Shown: positions 1 to 6,586, counted from the first letter of the stretch. The stretch is 7,601 nucleotides of DNA from Lysobacteraceae bacterium (GCA_020201295.1 JAIVHA010000161.1:1-7601); one strand, 5' to 3'. Notes: generated by a model from the letters alone, not told the origin. Numbers and translations are program-made.

Positions 1-860
1 CCATAGACCCGCTCGTAGATGCGCGGCACGGAAATGAGCACCGTGGGCCGCAACTGGCGCAGGTCCTCGGCCAGGGTCTGCACGGAGCGGGCATAGGCCA
101 CCTGGGCGCCCACGAGCATGGGCAGGTAGTAGCCGCCGGTGCGTTCCAGGGTATGGGACAGGGGCAGGAAGGACAGGAACAGGTCGTCTGCGTTGAAGTC
201 GGCACACAGGCTGGAGGCATGGGCATTGAACAGCAGGTTGCGATGGCTGAGCATCACCCCCTTGGGCCGCCCCGTGGTGCCGGAGGTGTAGACGATGGTG
301 GCCAGCTCGCCAGGGTCCGTCTCGCGGGTCTGCAGCTCGCCCTGCAGGCCGAACAGCCAGTCGGACAGGGCGTCGAGCCGATCATCGTCGGGTTTGTCGT
401 CGACATCGATGGTATGGACCGAGACGATACGCTGCAGGCCGTCGAGCCGCTCGCGCAGCTCCAGCAGGCGCCGCCACTGCAGGCGTCCTTCCACCACCAG
501 CAGCTTCACACCCGCTTCCTGCAGGATATAGGCGACATTGTCCGGCCGGTCGTCGGTGTACAGGGGCACGCTCACCAGCCCCAGGCCGGCGCAGGCCTGG
601 TCGCACACCACCCACTCACGACAGTTACGCAGCATGATGGCCACCCGGTCGCCGGGCTGCAGGCCTTCCTTCAACAGAGCCTGCTGCCAGCGCGCCACCT
701 CCGTGGCCACGTCACGCCAGCTGCTGCCGACCCAGGCCTGCTTGGCGACATCGTACTGGCGGTAGGCCACGGTATCGGGTGAGCGCCCTACCCGCTCGCG
801 GAACAGGCCGGCGAGGGTACCGGCCTGTTCCGGTGTAATGGCGGACGGGGCGTCGGACAT
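1..860 (-). CDS. Long-chain acyl-CoA synthetase (AMP-forming), N-terminal part
   Basis: AMP-binding (ANL) superfamily ligase. These enzymes activate a fatty acid with ATP to an acyl-adenylate and transfer it to CoA, in the cytoplasm or at the inner membrane. Only the first 286 complete codons are present; the gene runs off the left edge. The start is the ATG at 860-858, preceded by GAGGAG at a good distance. The phosphate-binding A3 motif YTSGTTGRPKGVMLSH is at residues 191-206, and FLPLSHTLERTGGYY follows at 231-245, a pattern typical of the long-chain (FadD15/FAA1-like) branch. GDRVAIMLRNCREWV (70-84) is the usual conserved N-terminal segment. The C-terminal hinge and lid domain lie outside the window, so intactness and chain-length preference cannot be judged. 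It is separated from the upstream metallohydrolase gene by 385 bp containing repeats, so it probably has its own promoter. Family assignment is firm; the exact substrate is inferred. Confidence 0.93.
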   Translation of the reverse strand, partial: MSDAPSAITPEQAGTLAGLFRERVGRSPDTVAYRQYDVAKQAWVGSSWRDVATEVARWQQALLKEGLQPGDRVAIMLRNCREWVVCDQACAGLGLVSVPLYTDDRPDNVAYILQEAGVKLLVVEGRLQWRRLLELRERLDGLQRIVSVHTIDVDDKPDDDRLDALSDWLFGLQGELQTRETDPGELATIVYTSGTTGRPKGVMLSHRNLLFNAHASSLCADFNADDLFLSFLPLSHTLERTGGYYLPMLVGAQVAYARSVQTLAEDLRQLRPTVLISVPRIYERVY

Positions 861-1055
861 AAAGACTCCTCGGGGAAACCGGTATCTGCCCGAACGACAC
901 TTGCCTGAACACCGTCGTTTCCGCAAAGGCGGGAATGTCGTAATACCGAATACTGGACTGCGCAAGTGCCACTCAGTAGCTGCCCTATCTTCCACGAAGA
1001 AGCGGGCAAAATACAACCTTCCCGGGTGAAATGCTGAGGCGACCGTACTCGAAAA
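861..1055. other. Intergenic region upstream of the acyl-CoA synthetase gene
   Basis: This is the left part of the 385-bp gap between the acyl-CoA synthetase start and the metallohydrolase stop. It contains the Shine-Dalgarno of the synthetase gene near 866-871 and a half copy of a palindromic repeat at 913-940. Between about 941 and 1055 I see no gene, no convincing terminator with a T-run, and no promoter that I would defend. The synthetase promoter presumably lies here on the minus strand. Confidence 0.5.
913..940. repeat. Half copy of an intergenic palindromic repeat
   Basis: The sequence CGTCgTTTCCGC..aGGCGGGAAT closely matches one arm (read as its reverse complement) of the complete inverted repeat found at 4376-4443 upstream of tonB; 21 of the first 24 positions agree with the right arm of that copy. 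It is itself a short imperfect hairpin, TTTCCGC/GCGGGAA around a four-base centre. The second arm is missing here, so it is either a solo unit or a decayed pair. It lies in the likely promoter or leader region of the acyl-CoA synthetase gene. Confidence 0.6.
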
Positions 1056-1249
1056 TTAGGGAAGCTCTGATTTATTCGTCATTGCGAGGATGCCTTGACC
1101 CGAAGGGTAAGGTACCCATGATGAAGCCCGAAGGGATTCTATGGGCCAGGAGCGACGCGGCAATCTCCAACCGATTGATTCTACGGTGCGAGATTGCCAC
1201 GCTTCGCTCGCAATGACGAGAATATTCGAATTAAACAGAGCTTCCTTAG
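1056..1249. mobile_element. MITE-like element with TTAG target duplication at a stop codon
   Basis: A 186-bp non-coding element (1060-1245) has perfect 10-bp terminal inverted repeats, GGAAGCTCTG at 1060-1069 and CAGAGCTTCC at 1236-1245, flanked on both sides by the direct repeat TTAG (1056-1059 and 1246-1249). Inside are nested inverted repeats: TCGTCATTGCGAG (1076-1088) with CTCGCAATGACGA (1207-1219), and GGCAATCTC (1159-1167) with GAGATTGCC (1190-1198). CCCGAAGGG also occurs twice, at 1099-1107 and 1127-1135. There is no transposase, so it would need to be mobilised in trans. The 4-bp TTAG duplication fits the YTAR target preference known for part of the IS5 family, and the GGAAG ends are compatible, but that family link is inference. 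The right-hand TTAG contains the stop codon of the metallohydrolase gene. It is less GC-rich than the neighbouring genes. Confidence 0.75.
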
Positions 1250-2211
1250 AAGTTCTCGGCCTCGATTTCCTGATAGACGTAGCTGATCACCTTCCCCAGC
1301 TCGTCGAAGTTATGCCAATCCCTGAATTCCGCCAGCTCCGCGCTGACCTGTTCCTTCATTTCGTAATCGGCAAGTCCCTGTTCGTAGTATTTCGTGACCG
1401 CGGCGCGAAGCTTTTCAAGAAAGCGCAGGGAGGCCTCCGGCAACTCGCGGCCACCACTCTGGCCGTGGCCCGGGATGAACAGTGTCGATGGCCCTTCCAG
1501 CAGGGTCCTGATGGCCGTGATGCTGCCCTTGAAGCTTGCGTCCTGCGGCACATCCGAATTCGGCACGCGCCGGGCAGCGATGATGTCGCCGAAAAACAGG
1601 CCGGCGTCGTCGACGACTTCTATCATCAGGTCGTGGTCCGTATGCGCCCGACCGGTGTGGTGTATGCGCAGGGTGAGGCCGTCGAGGGTCAGGACCTCGC
1701 CACCACTGAGCCCGACATTCGGACCCACGACCCTGGTCCCCTCGATCGCATTCCCGGTCATCTCCATGAACTGCTTGATCCAGACTGCGCCCTCACCTGT
1801 ATTGACACGTTCGATCATGCGTTCGTGGGCATAGATCGGAACCTCGGGATAAAGCTCGCGGATACCCTGATTGCCGAGCCAATGGTCGCCATGGACGTGC
1901 GTATTGAACACGGCAACGACCGGTTTATCCGATAGCGCACGGACCTTCTTCAGCAGTTCCTTGCCGATTTCCGCGCTGCTGCCGGGGTCGACGATGATCA
2001 CGCCATTGTCGGTCAGGATTGCCGCCGGATTGTTCATGAAGCCGCGGCTCACGGGATTGGGCAGATCCTGCGTACCCTGCACGACATAGATGTGCGGACT
2101 GATCCGCTCCAGGGGGATGTGTTCGATGGAGGATGGTGTTTGTGGATCGTGAGCCCAGACAGGGGCGTGTACCGCGCATAGCATGACGACAGCCGTGACG
2201 AGCTTGTTCAT
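1246..2211 (-). CDS. Exported MBL-fold metallohydrolase
   Basis: A 321-residue metallo-beta-lactamase-fold hydrolase, probably periplasmic. Residues 1-20 form a signal peptide ending in a VWA-type cleavage site. The metal ligands are visible: THVHGDH at 104-110 (His105, His107, Asp109, His110), His190 in GRAHTDHD, Asp209 in FFGD, and His249 in PGHG. This is a complete binuclear zinc site. The ATG at 2211-2209 is preceded by GGGGAG six bases upstream. The overall plan, with NPAAILTDNGVIIVDPGSS after a short N-terminal extension and a helical C-terminal tail, resembles the SoxH-like and quinoprotein-relay metallohydrolases rather than true beta-lactamases. No substrate can be assigned from sequence, and a role in antibiotic resistance should not be assumed. 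The stop codon lies inside the target duplication of the adjacent 186-bp element. It sits 123 bp downstream of exbD on the same strand and could be read with it or from its own promoter. Confidence 0.9.
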   Translation of the reverse strand: MNKLVTAVVMLCAVHAPVWAHDPQTPSSIEHIPLERISPHIYVVQGTQDLPNPVSRGFMNNPAAILTDNGVIIVDPGSSAEIGKELLKKVRALSDKPVVAVFNTHVHGDHWLGNQGIRELYPEVPIYAHERMIERVNTGEGAVWIKQFMEMTGNAIEGTRVVGPNVGLSGGEVLTLDGLTLRIHHTGRAHTDHDLMIEVVDDAGLFFGDIIAARRVPNSDVPQDASFKGSITAIRTLLEGPSTLFIPGHGQSGGRELPEASLRFLEKLRAAVTKYYEQGLADYEMKEQVSAELAEFRDWHNFDELGKVISYVYQEIEAENF

Positions 2212-2229
2212 GTTGCTCTCCCCTTGCCG

Positions 2230-2259
2230 ATAATGGAATCAGCGCCCATTCCGGCGCAA
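2230..2259 (-). promoter_or_regulatory. Possible promoter of the MBL-fold gene
   Basis: On the minus strand a TTGCGC hexamer (2259-2254) and a CATTAT hexamer (2235-2230) are 18 bp apart, just upstream of the metallohydrolase ribosome binding site. Only the first three bases of the -35 match and four of six in the -10, so this is weak. The leader would be about 15-20 nt. It would let the gene be expressed apart from tonB-exbB-exbD. Confidence 0.2.
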
Positions 2260-2334
2260 TCCTTCCCGCACGATAACAGAATCCAGCCTCCTGTGTTCAC
2301 GGAAGCAAGTAAGGACCCGGCAGGGGACAGCGGT

Positions 2335-2760
2335 TCAGGGGATGGGGGGATCGGTCACGAAGGCGATGCGGGCGATGCCCGCGCGCTGCGCCACGGCCAT
2401 CACCTCGGCCAGCCGCTCGTAAGGCGTGGCGCGATCGGCGCGCAGCTGCAGTTCCGGCGCGGGGCCGCTGGCCCGCGCCAGGTCCTCCAGTTGTACCCCG
2501 AGGCTCTCCAGGGCGATCTCTGTCTCATCCAGAAACAGCCTGCCCTCGGCGTCGATGGCGAGCCGCAGGGTACGCGGCTCTTCCTCCACCGGGCTGGCCT
2601 CCACCCGCGGCAGGTCGATGGGCAGGGCCTGGTGGAACAGCGGCGCGGTGATGATGAAGATGACCAGCAGCACCAGCATGATGTCCACCAGCGGGATCAT
2701 GTTGATCTCCGCCATGGGCTGGCCGCTGCTCACCGGGCTGTCGTTGTAGCGGAAGGCCAC
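2335..2760 (-). CDS. exbD: Biopolymer transport protein ExbD
   Basis: A 141-residue inner-membrane protein of the ExbD/TolR family, partner of ExbB in the proton-driven motor that energises TonB. The N-terminus is cytoplasmic; one transmembrane segment spans about residues 24-43 (PLVDIMLVLLVIFIITAP), and a periplasmic domain follows to the end. Asp26 in PLVDIML corresponds to the essential protonatable aspartate of the family (Asp25 in E. coli ExbD). The start is GTG at 2760-2758. An internal ATG at Met16 would still keep the membrane segment, but the longer N-terminus matches the usual family layout of a short polar stretch before the conserved xEINxxPLVD. The GTG lies only three bases after the exbB stop with a weak GGGA upstream, so translation is probably coupled to exbB. 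Length is normal for the family, and synteny with exbB and tonB favours ExbD over TolR. Confidence 0.94.
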   Translation of the reverse strand: MAFRYNDSPVSSGQPMAEINMIPLVDIMLVLLVIFIITAPLFHQALPIDLPRVEASPVEEEPRTLRLAIDAEGRLFLDETEIALESLGVQLEDLARASGPAPELQLRADRATPYERLAEVMAVAQRAGIARIAFVTDPPIP

Positions 2761-2763
2761 GGC

Positions 2764-3498
2764 TTATCCCGGCTGCCGGGTCATGGCGCGCAGCGGGGTC
2801 ACCGTGCCTCCACGATCCAGGCGCACGCCGGCCACCAGGTAGGCATGCAGGCTGTGGGCGAAGCCGTCCAGCTGCGCCAGCACCAGGCGGTTGGCGCGCG
2901 TGAAGGCGTTGTAGGCCAGCACCGCGGGGATGGCCACGAACAGGCCCGCCGCCGTCATGATCAGCGCCTCGCCCACCGGTCCCGCCACCTTGTCCAGCAC
3001 CACCTGCGACGCCCCCGACAGGGCAATGAGGGCATGGTAGATGCCCCACACGGTGCCGAACAGGCCGACGAAGGGGGCCGTGGCGCCCACCGAGGCGAGA
3101 CTGGTGAGGCCGCGCTCCACCCGCGCCTGGGCAAAGACGATGGACTGCTGCAGGGTGCGGCCGATGAATTCGCTGGCATCCACGCCAGCGCCGATGCCGG
3201 CCGCGGACTGCTCTTCCCAGGCCTGGGCGGCCAGCACCGCGTCGGTGGCCACGCCCGAGAACACGCCGCTGCCGTCGGCGGCGCGGATGGACTCCAGCGC
3301 CGTGCTGCGCGACTCCGCCTGCCAGAATTCCTTGAGGGCGCGCGCCGTGGCACGCCGGTAGCGCCACTGGGCCATCGCCTTGCCGATGATGATGTACCAG
3401 CTCAATACCGACATCAGCAGCAATACCGCCGCCGCAAGCTGGATGACCAGGTCGGCCTGGGTCCAGAAATGTTCAACACCCGATACTGTGTTCATCAT
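2764..3498 (-). CDS. exbB: MotA/TolQ/ExbB proton channel family protein ExbB
   Basis: A 244-residue inner-membrane protein, the proton-channel subunit of the TonB energising complex. It has three predicted membrane segments, about residues 15-40, 132-160 and 175-200, with a long cytoplasmic loop between the first two, as expected for ExbB/TolQ. The family signature is clear in GATAPFVGLFGTVWGIYHAL (138-157) and in PVGEALIMTAAGLFVAIPA (174-192), which together line the channel. Two consecutive ATG codons occur at 3498-3496 and 3495-3493. The AAGGTG ribosome binding site is only two bases from the first but five from the second, so the second ATG is the better start and the protein may begin MNTVSG. 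It is followed three bases later by exbD. TolQ is the main alternative, but no tolR-tolA-tolB genes are nearby and tonB is adjacent. Confidence 0.94.
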   Translation of the reverse strand: MMNTVSGVEHFWTQADLVIQLAAAVLLLMSVLSWYIIIGKAMAQWRYRRATARALKEFWQAESRSTALESIRAADGSGVFSGVATDAVLAAQAWEEQSAAGIGAGVDASEFIGRTLQQSIVFAQARVERGLTSLASVGATAPFVGLFGTVWGIYHALIALSGASQVVLDKVAGPVGEALIMTAAGLFVAIPAVLAYNAFTRANRLVLAQLDGFAHSLHAYLVAGVRLDRGGTVTPLRAMTRQPG

Positions 3499-3538
3499 TC
3501 ACCTTCAGGAAACCACTGGTTGGCGGGCAAGACCCATC

Positions 3539-3607
3539 CCGTAGGAGCGGGCTCTGCCCGCGAACGGCCGATGAAAAACCGTTCGCGGGCAGAGCCCGCT
3601 CCTACGG
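3539..3607. repeat. REP-type perfect 29-bp hairpin in the tonB-exbB gap
   Basis: The arms at 3539-3567 and 3579-3607 are perfectly complementary over 29 bp around an 11-base loop (3568-3578). Each arm contains GTAGGAGCGGG-CTCT-GCCCGC, which can also fold on itself (GCGGGC-TCT-GCCCGC). A sister copy with a slightly different core lies at 7000-7068. GTAGGAGCGG-type palindromes are abundant intergenic repeats in Pseudomonas and other gammaproteobacteria, and some REP families there are linked to RAYT transposases; no transposase is present here. No T-run follows on either strand, so it is not a canonical rho-independent terminator. In an mRNA running from tonB to exbB it would form a very stable structure that could block 3' exonuclease decay or reduce read-through. 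Confidence 0.92.
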
Positions 3608-3641
3608 TTGGCACGCGATATGGGTAAGCATTCATAAACCG

Positions 3642-4340
3642 TCATTCCATCTGGAACAGGATGGGTACCAGCACGCTGGCGGCGATGGCCTCGTCGCCGC
3701 GCCGCGCCGGCACGAAGCGCCAGCGTTGTACCGCCTCGCGCGCGGCTGCGTCCAGGCGCGCATAGCCACTGCCCTTGTGGATCTCCACCTGCTGCGGCAG
3801 GCCGCGGGCATCCACCTGTACCTGTAGCAGTACCCGGCCCTGTTCGCCGCGGCGCCGGGACGCGCGCGGATACGCGGGTGCGGGGTTGTTGAGATAGGCC
3901 GCATCGAAACGCACCGCCGTTACTACCGCCGGGGCCGGGGGCGCCGCGACGCGCGGCTCCACGAGTTCCACCGGGGCCGGGGCCGGCGCCACGGGCGCGA
4001 CAGGCCGGGGCACGGGCGGCCTGGCCAGCGGCTCGGGAGGGCGTACCGGCGGGGCCAGTGCCGGCTCCACGGGGACTTCCGGCACCTGGGTCACGGGTTC
4101 CTGCTCCGGCGTCGGCGCCGGCCGCTCGATCACCCGTACCGCCATGCGGATCGGCTCGGACTCGGGTGGCGGTCGCGATGGCAGCTGCCACAGGGCCAAC
4201 AGGAACAGGCCATGCAGGCCCAGCACCACCGCAAGGCGAACCAACCGCCGCGGTGGCGATTCCTCCACCGGCACCCCGGGCACGGCAAAATCCGCAGCAC
4301 GCAACAACATTGCCGTTCTGTACTGCAGATGGCGTGCCAT
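3642..4340 (-). CDS. tonB: Energy transducer TonB
   Basis: TonB is anchored in the inner membrane and spans the periplasm to transmit energy from ExbB/ExbD to outer-membrane receptors for siderophores, vitamin B12 and similar ligands. With the ATG at 4340-4338 the protein has 232 residues: a cytoplasmic start, one membrane segment at about 33-52 (LVRLAVVLGLHGLFLLALW, with the membrane histidine seen in many TonB proteins), a Pro/Ala/Glu-rich stretch at about 55-138 that forms the periplasmic spacer, and a TonB C-terminal domain at about 148-231 (YPRASRRRGEQGRVLLQVQV through RWRFVPAR). The start is uncertain: a TTG at 4364 gives 240 residues and an ATG at 4310 gives 222. None has a clear Shine-Dalgarno; all keep the membrane segment. 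The gene heads the tonB-exbB-exbD cluster. I see no convincing Fur box upstream, so iron control is not shown by this sequence. Confidence 0.92.
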   Translation of the reverse strand: MARHLQYRTAMLLRAADFAVPGVPVEESPPRRLVRLAVVLGLHGLFLLALWQLPSRPPPESEPIRMAVRVIERPAPTPEQEPVTQVPEVPVEPALAPPVRPPEPLARPPVPRPVAPVAPAPAPVELVEPRVAAPPAPAVVTAVRFDAAYLNNPAPAYPRASRRRGEQGRVLLQVQVDARGLPQQVEIHKGSGYARLDAAAREAVQRWRFVPARRGDEAIAASVLVPILFQME

Positions 4341-4375
4341 CGGGCAGCCATATCGGCTAGGCAAAGCCGGGCAGC

Positions 4376-4443
4376 CGTCATGCTCGCGAATGCGGGCATC
4401 CAGGTGTTTGATCTTATGGATTCCCGCCTACGCGGAAATGACG
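4376..4443. repeat. Intergenic inverted repeat upstream of tonB
   Basis: Two 27-nt arms, 4376-4402 and 4417-4443, are complementary at 21 of 27 positions around a 14-base centre (GGTGTTTGATCTTA). The right arm reads TGGATTCCCGCCTACGCGG then AAATGACG. This is a widespread type of bacterial palindromic repeat (GTCATTCCCGC...GCGGGAATGAC). Each arm also contains its own small palindrome (TTCCCGC-CTA-CGCGGAA, imperfect). It lies 36 bp upstream of the chosen tonB start and therefore inside the tonB promoter or leader region. A half copy occurs at 913-940. It is not coding. Confidence 0.8.
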
Positions 4444-4522
4444 CGGACGGGGATGGGCAGAGGTCCCCCGGCGAGGGGGGCAAGCAGGAAAAACATCCCG
4501 GAGTGCGTTATATCCCACAGGC

Positions 4523-4542
4523 ACTGCGGCATATGCCACAGT
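4523..4542. repeat. 20-bp near-perfect palindrome after phoQ
   Basis: ACTGCGGCATATGCCACAGT is a dyad with a perfect 10-bp core, GGCATATGCC (4528-4537), and four further paired bases on each side; only one position pair breaks the symmetry. It starts seven bases beyond the phoQ stop codon and about 180 bp upstream of tonB. There is no T-run after it on the minus strand, so it is a poor intrinsic terminator. The size and symmetry would suit a dimeric repressor operator, for example for the tonB cluster, but no regulator can be named. Confidence 0.4.
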
Positions 4543-4548
4543 CCAGAC

Positions 4549-5901
4549 CTACCCCGGCAATTGCACCCGAATGCGCGCCCCGCTCAGGTCGGGGCTTTGG
4601 TCGATGCTCACCGTCCCGCCATAGGCGGTAACGATGTCGCACACCACCGCCAAGCCGATGCCCTGGCCGGGCAGGGTGCTGTCGGCACGCACGCCGCGAC
4701 CGAGCACGGCATCGCGCTGGTCCTCGGGGATACCGGGGCCATCGTCCTCCACCTGGAGTTCCAGCCCGGTCCCGTCCGCGCGTGGCGCGGCCTGGATGAG
4801 CACGCGTGTCCTGGCCCATTTGCAGGCGTTGTCGAGCAGATTGCCGCACAGCTCCATGAGGTCCGCCTCGTCGGCGCGCAAGTGCAGCTCCGCCGGATCG
4901 ACCCGCAGTTCCAGCCGCAGCCCGCGTTGGCCATAAACCTTGCCCAGGCTCTGCCGCAGGCGTTCCAGCAGCGGCGCGATGGGCACCGGCTGCAGCAGGG
5001 CGCTGCGCCCCGAAGTGGCGGCGCGCTGCAACTGGTAGGCGACGATCTGGTCCATGCGGCCGGTCTGTTCGCGGATCAGTTCCTGGATCTCCTCGCGGCT
5101 CGATTGCGCATCCTGGCCGCCGCGCAGGATGGCGAGCGGGGTCTTGAGACTGTGAGCCAGGTCGGCGAGGCCATCGCGATAACGCTGCAGGCGGCCCCGC
5201 TCGCTGCGCAGCAGGGCGTTGAGGTTGACGGTGAGTCCCTGCAACTCGCGCGGGTAGTGGCCACCGAGATCCTCGCGGGTGCCCGCCTCCACCGCCGCCA
5301 GGTCGCGCTCCACCTGGCGCAACGGCCGCAGCCCCCAGCGCAGCACCAGCACCAGGGCCAGCAGCAGGCCCAGCGCCAGGGCGGCAAACCAGGTCCACAA
5401 ACTGTGGCGGAACTCCGCCAGCTGGGCCTGGTAGCTGGCCGGATCCTCGGTGACGCTGAAGGTGAAATCCAGGCTGGACGACTCCTGCTCCCAGCGCACG
5501 CCGAAGGCCAGCTGGAAGCCTTCACCGTCGCCGTCCACCCGCACCTGCCGGAAACGCCACTCCCCCGGTGGCAGCGAGGGCGGGTCGGGAAGCTCCTGCA
5601 GCAACTGCGAGGGAGAACGCCAGACGGTCGCCGCATCGCGGTGCTGTAACACCTGCGCGTAGAGACCGGAACCGGGGCGCTGGAAACGCTCCTCCGGCAG
5701 GCGCTCGGGCAGGACCAGGCGATCGTCGGCATCCAGGTCCGCCGCCGCCAGCAGGCCGTAAATCTGGGCCTGCAGGCGCTCCTGCACCGCGGCGCTGGCG
5801 GAATCGCGGAAGGCACGCTCCAGGGTCCAGCCCGCCAGGCCGAGGAACAGCGCCAGCACCAGCAGCGCCGCCAGGGTGACGCGCGCATAGAGCGAGTGCA
5901 T
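4549..5901 (-). CDS. phoQ: Sensor histidine kinase PhoQ
   Basis: A 450-residue inner-membrane sensor kinase of the PhoQ type, partner of the adjacent PhoP. Membrane segments lie at about 8-28 and 168-188 and enclose a periplasmic sensor domain of roughly 140 residues, followed by a HAMP-like linker. The phosphoacceptor is His250 in DLAHSLKTPLAIL, nearly identical to the PhoQ H-box. The N-box is GNLLDNACKWA (353-363), the G1 box VEDDGPGIP (384-392) and the G2 box PGQGIGLAVV (411-420); all catalytic motifs are intact. The sensor domain carries acidic clusters (DLDADD at 55-60 and DGDGEG at 123-128) that could suit cation sensing as in known PhoQ proteins, but this is inference. The ATG at 5901-5899 overlaps the phoP stop by one base (TGATG) and has GGGGAG five bases upstream, so the two are translationally coupled. 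The protein length is usual for the family (E. coli PhoQ is 486). Confidence 0.93.
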   Translation of the reverse strand: MHSLYARVTLAALLVLALFLGLAGWTLERAFRDSASAAVQERLQAQIYGLLAAADLDADDRLVLPERLPEERFQRPGSGLYAQVLQHRDAATVWRSPSQLLQELPDPPSLPPGEWRFRQVRVDGDGEGFQLAFGVRWEQESSSLDFTFSVTEDPASYQAQLAEFRHSLWTWFAALALGLLLALVLVLRWGLRPLRQVERDLAAVEAGTREDLGGHYPRELQGLTVNLNALLRSERGRLQRYRDGLADLAHSLKTPLAILRGGQDAQSSREEIQELIREQTGRMDQIVAYQLQRAATSGRSALLQPVPIAPLLERLRQSLGKVYGQRGLRLELRVDPAELHLRADEADLMELCGNLLDNACKWARTRVLIQAAPRADGTGLELQVEDDGPGIPEDQRDAVLGRGVRADSTLPGQGIGLAVVCDIVTAYGGTVSIDQSPDLSGARIRVQLPG

Positions 5902-6584
5902 CAGGTCTCCCCGCGCGCCAGGGTGAAGCGGTAGCCGCGGCCGCGCAGGGTTTCGATGGGATTGAGCGTGCCGTCCGGGTCCAGCTTGGCGCGCAGGCGG
6001 CGGATGAACACCTCGATGACATTGCTGTCGCGGTCATGGTCTTCTTCGTACAAGTGCTCGGTGAGTTCGGTCTTGGATACCACCTCGCCGCTGTGCAGCA
6101 TCAGGTATTCGAGCACGCGGTACTCGTAGCCGGTCAGCTCCACCGGCGCGCCATCACGCTGCAGCGTCTGGGCCGTGGTGTCCAGCACCAGTGGCCCGCA
6201 CTGCAGGCTGGCCCGGGTCCAGCCGGCGGCGCGCCGTACCAGGGCGCGCAGGCGCGCCAGCAGTTCCTCCACCTCGAAGGGCTTGACCAGGTAGTCGTCG
6301 CCGCCCGCTTCCAGGCCTTCCACCTTGTCCTGCCAACGACCGCGCGCGGTGAGGATAATGATGGGAAAGGTCCGGCCGCGGGCGCGCAGCTGGCGGATGA
6401 CCTCGATACCCGGGAGTTTCGGCAGGCCCAGGTCCACCACGGCGACATCGATGGGGTATTCGCTGCCGGCGTACAGGCCCTCCTCGCCATCGGCGGCGAC
6501 GTCCACCACGTGGCCTTCGTGCCGCAGCCGTTCCTGCAGCTTGTTGCGCAGCGCCGCCTCGTCCTCGATGAGCAGGATGCGCAT
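5901..6584 (-). CDS. phoP: Response regulator PhoP (OmpR family)
   Basis: A 227-residue two-component response regulator. The receiver domain occupies about residues 1-115, with the acidic pocket Glu7/Asp8, phosphoacceptor Asp51 in VVDLGLPKLPG, Thr79 and Lys101 in YLVKPF. RWQDKVEGLEAGGDDYL is characteristic of PhoP. The winged-helix DNA-binding domain spans about 126-223 and ends in the conserved VFIRRLRAKLDPDG and IETLRGRGYRF segments. It resembles Pseudomonas-type PhoP more than the enterobacterial form. The start is the ATG at 6584-6582 (MRILLIEDE); upstream in-frame extensions read through the PepSY gene and are not real. GGAGG lies about ten bases upstream, inside the end of the PepSY gene, whose stop is two bases before this ATG. 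phoQ follows with a one-base overlap. Tandem TTCAG repeats with an 11-bp period upstream of the operon, as expected for binding by OmpR-family dimers, point to autoregulation. Confidence 0.95.
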   Translation of the reverse strand: MRILLIEDEAALRNKLQERLRHEGHVVDVAADGEEGLYAGSEYPIDVAVVDLGLPKLPGIEVIRQLRARGRTFPIIILTARGRWQDKVEGLEAGGDDYLVKPFEVEELLARLRALVRRAAGWTRASLQCGPLVLDTTAQTLQRDGAPVELTGYEYRVLEYLMLHSGEVVSKTELTEHLYEEDHDRDSNVIEVFIRRLRAKLDPDGTLNPIETLRGRGYRFTLARGET

Positions 6585-6586
6585 GT

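Noticed and set aside
1076..1219. CRISPR or small RNA at the nested inverted repeats
   Set aside because: There are no regularly spaced direct repeats. The structure is explained by nested inverted repeats within one flanked element.
3539..3607. Rho-independent terminator between tonB and exbB
   Set aside because: The stem is very strong but there is no T-run on either side, and the sequence matches a repeat family with another copy at 7000-7068.
2224..3627. 467-codon plus-strand open frame opposite exbD and exbB
   Set aside because: It is antisense to two well-conserved genes, has His/Gln/Arg-rich low-complexity translation typical of GC-rich shadow frames, and runs into the REP hairpin.
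4465..4479. CCCCC-GGCGA-GGGGG short hairpin upstream of tonB as a terminator
   Set aside because: The stem is only five base pairs and no T-run follows on either strand.
4144..5649. 501-codon plus-strand open frame opposite phoQ and the tonB start
   Set aside because: It lies opposite a complete PhoQ with all catalytic motifs, crosses the intergenic repeat, and shows no recognisable domain; it is a shadow of GC-rich third positions.
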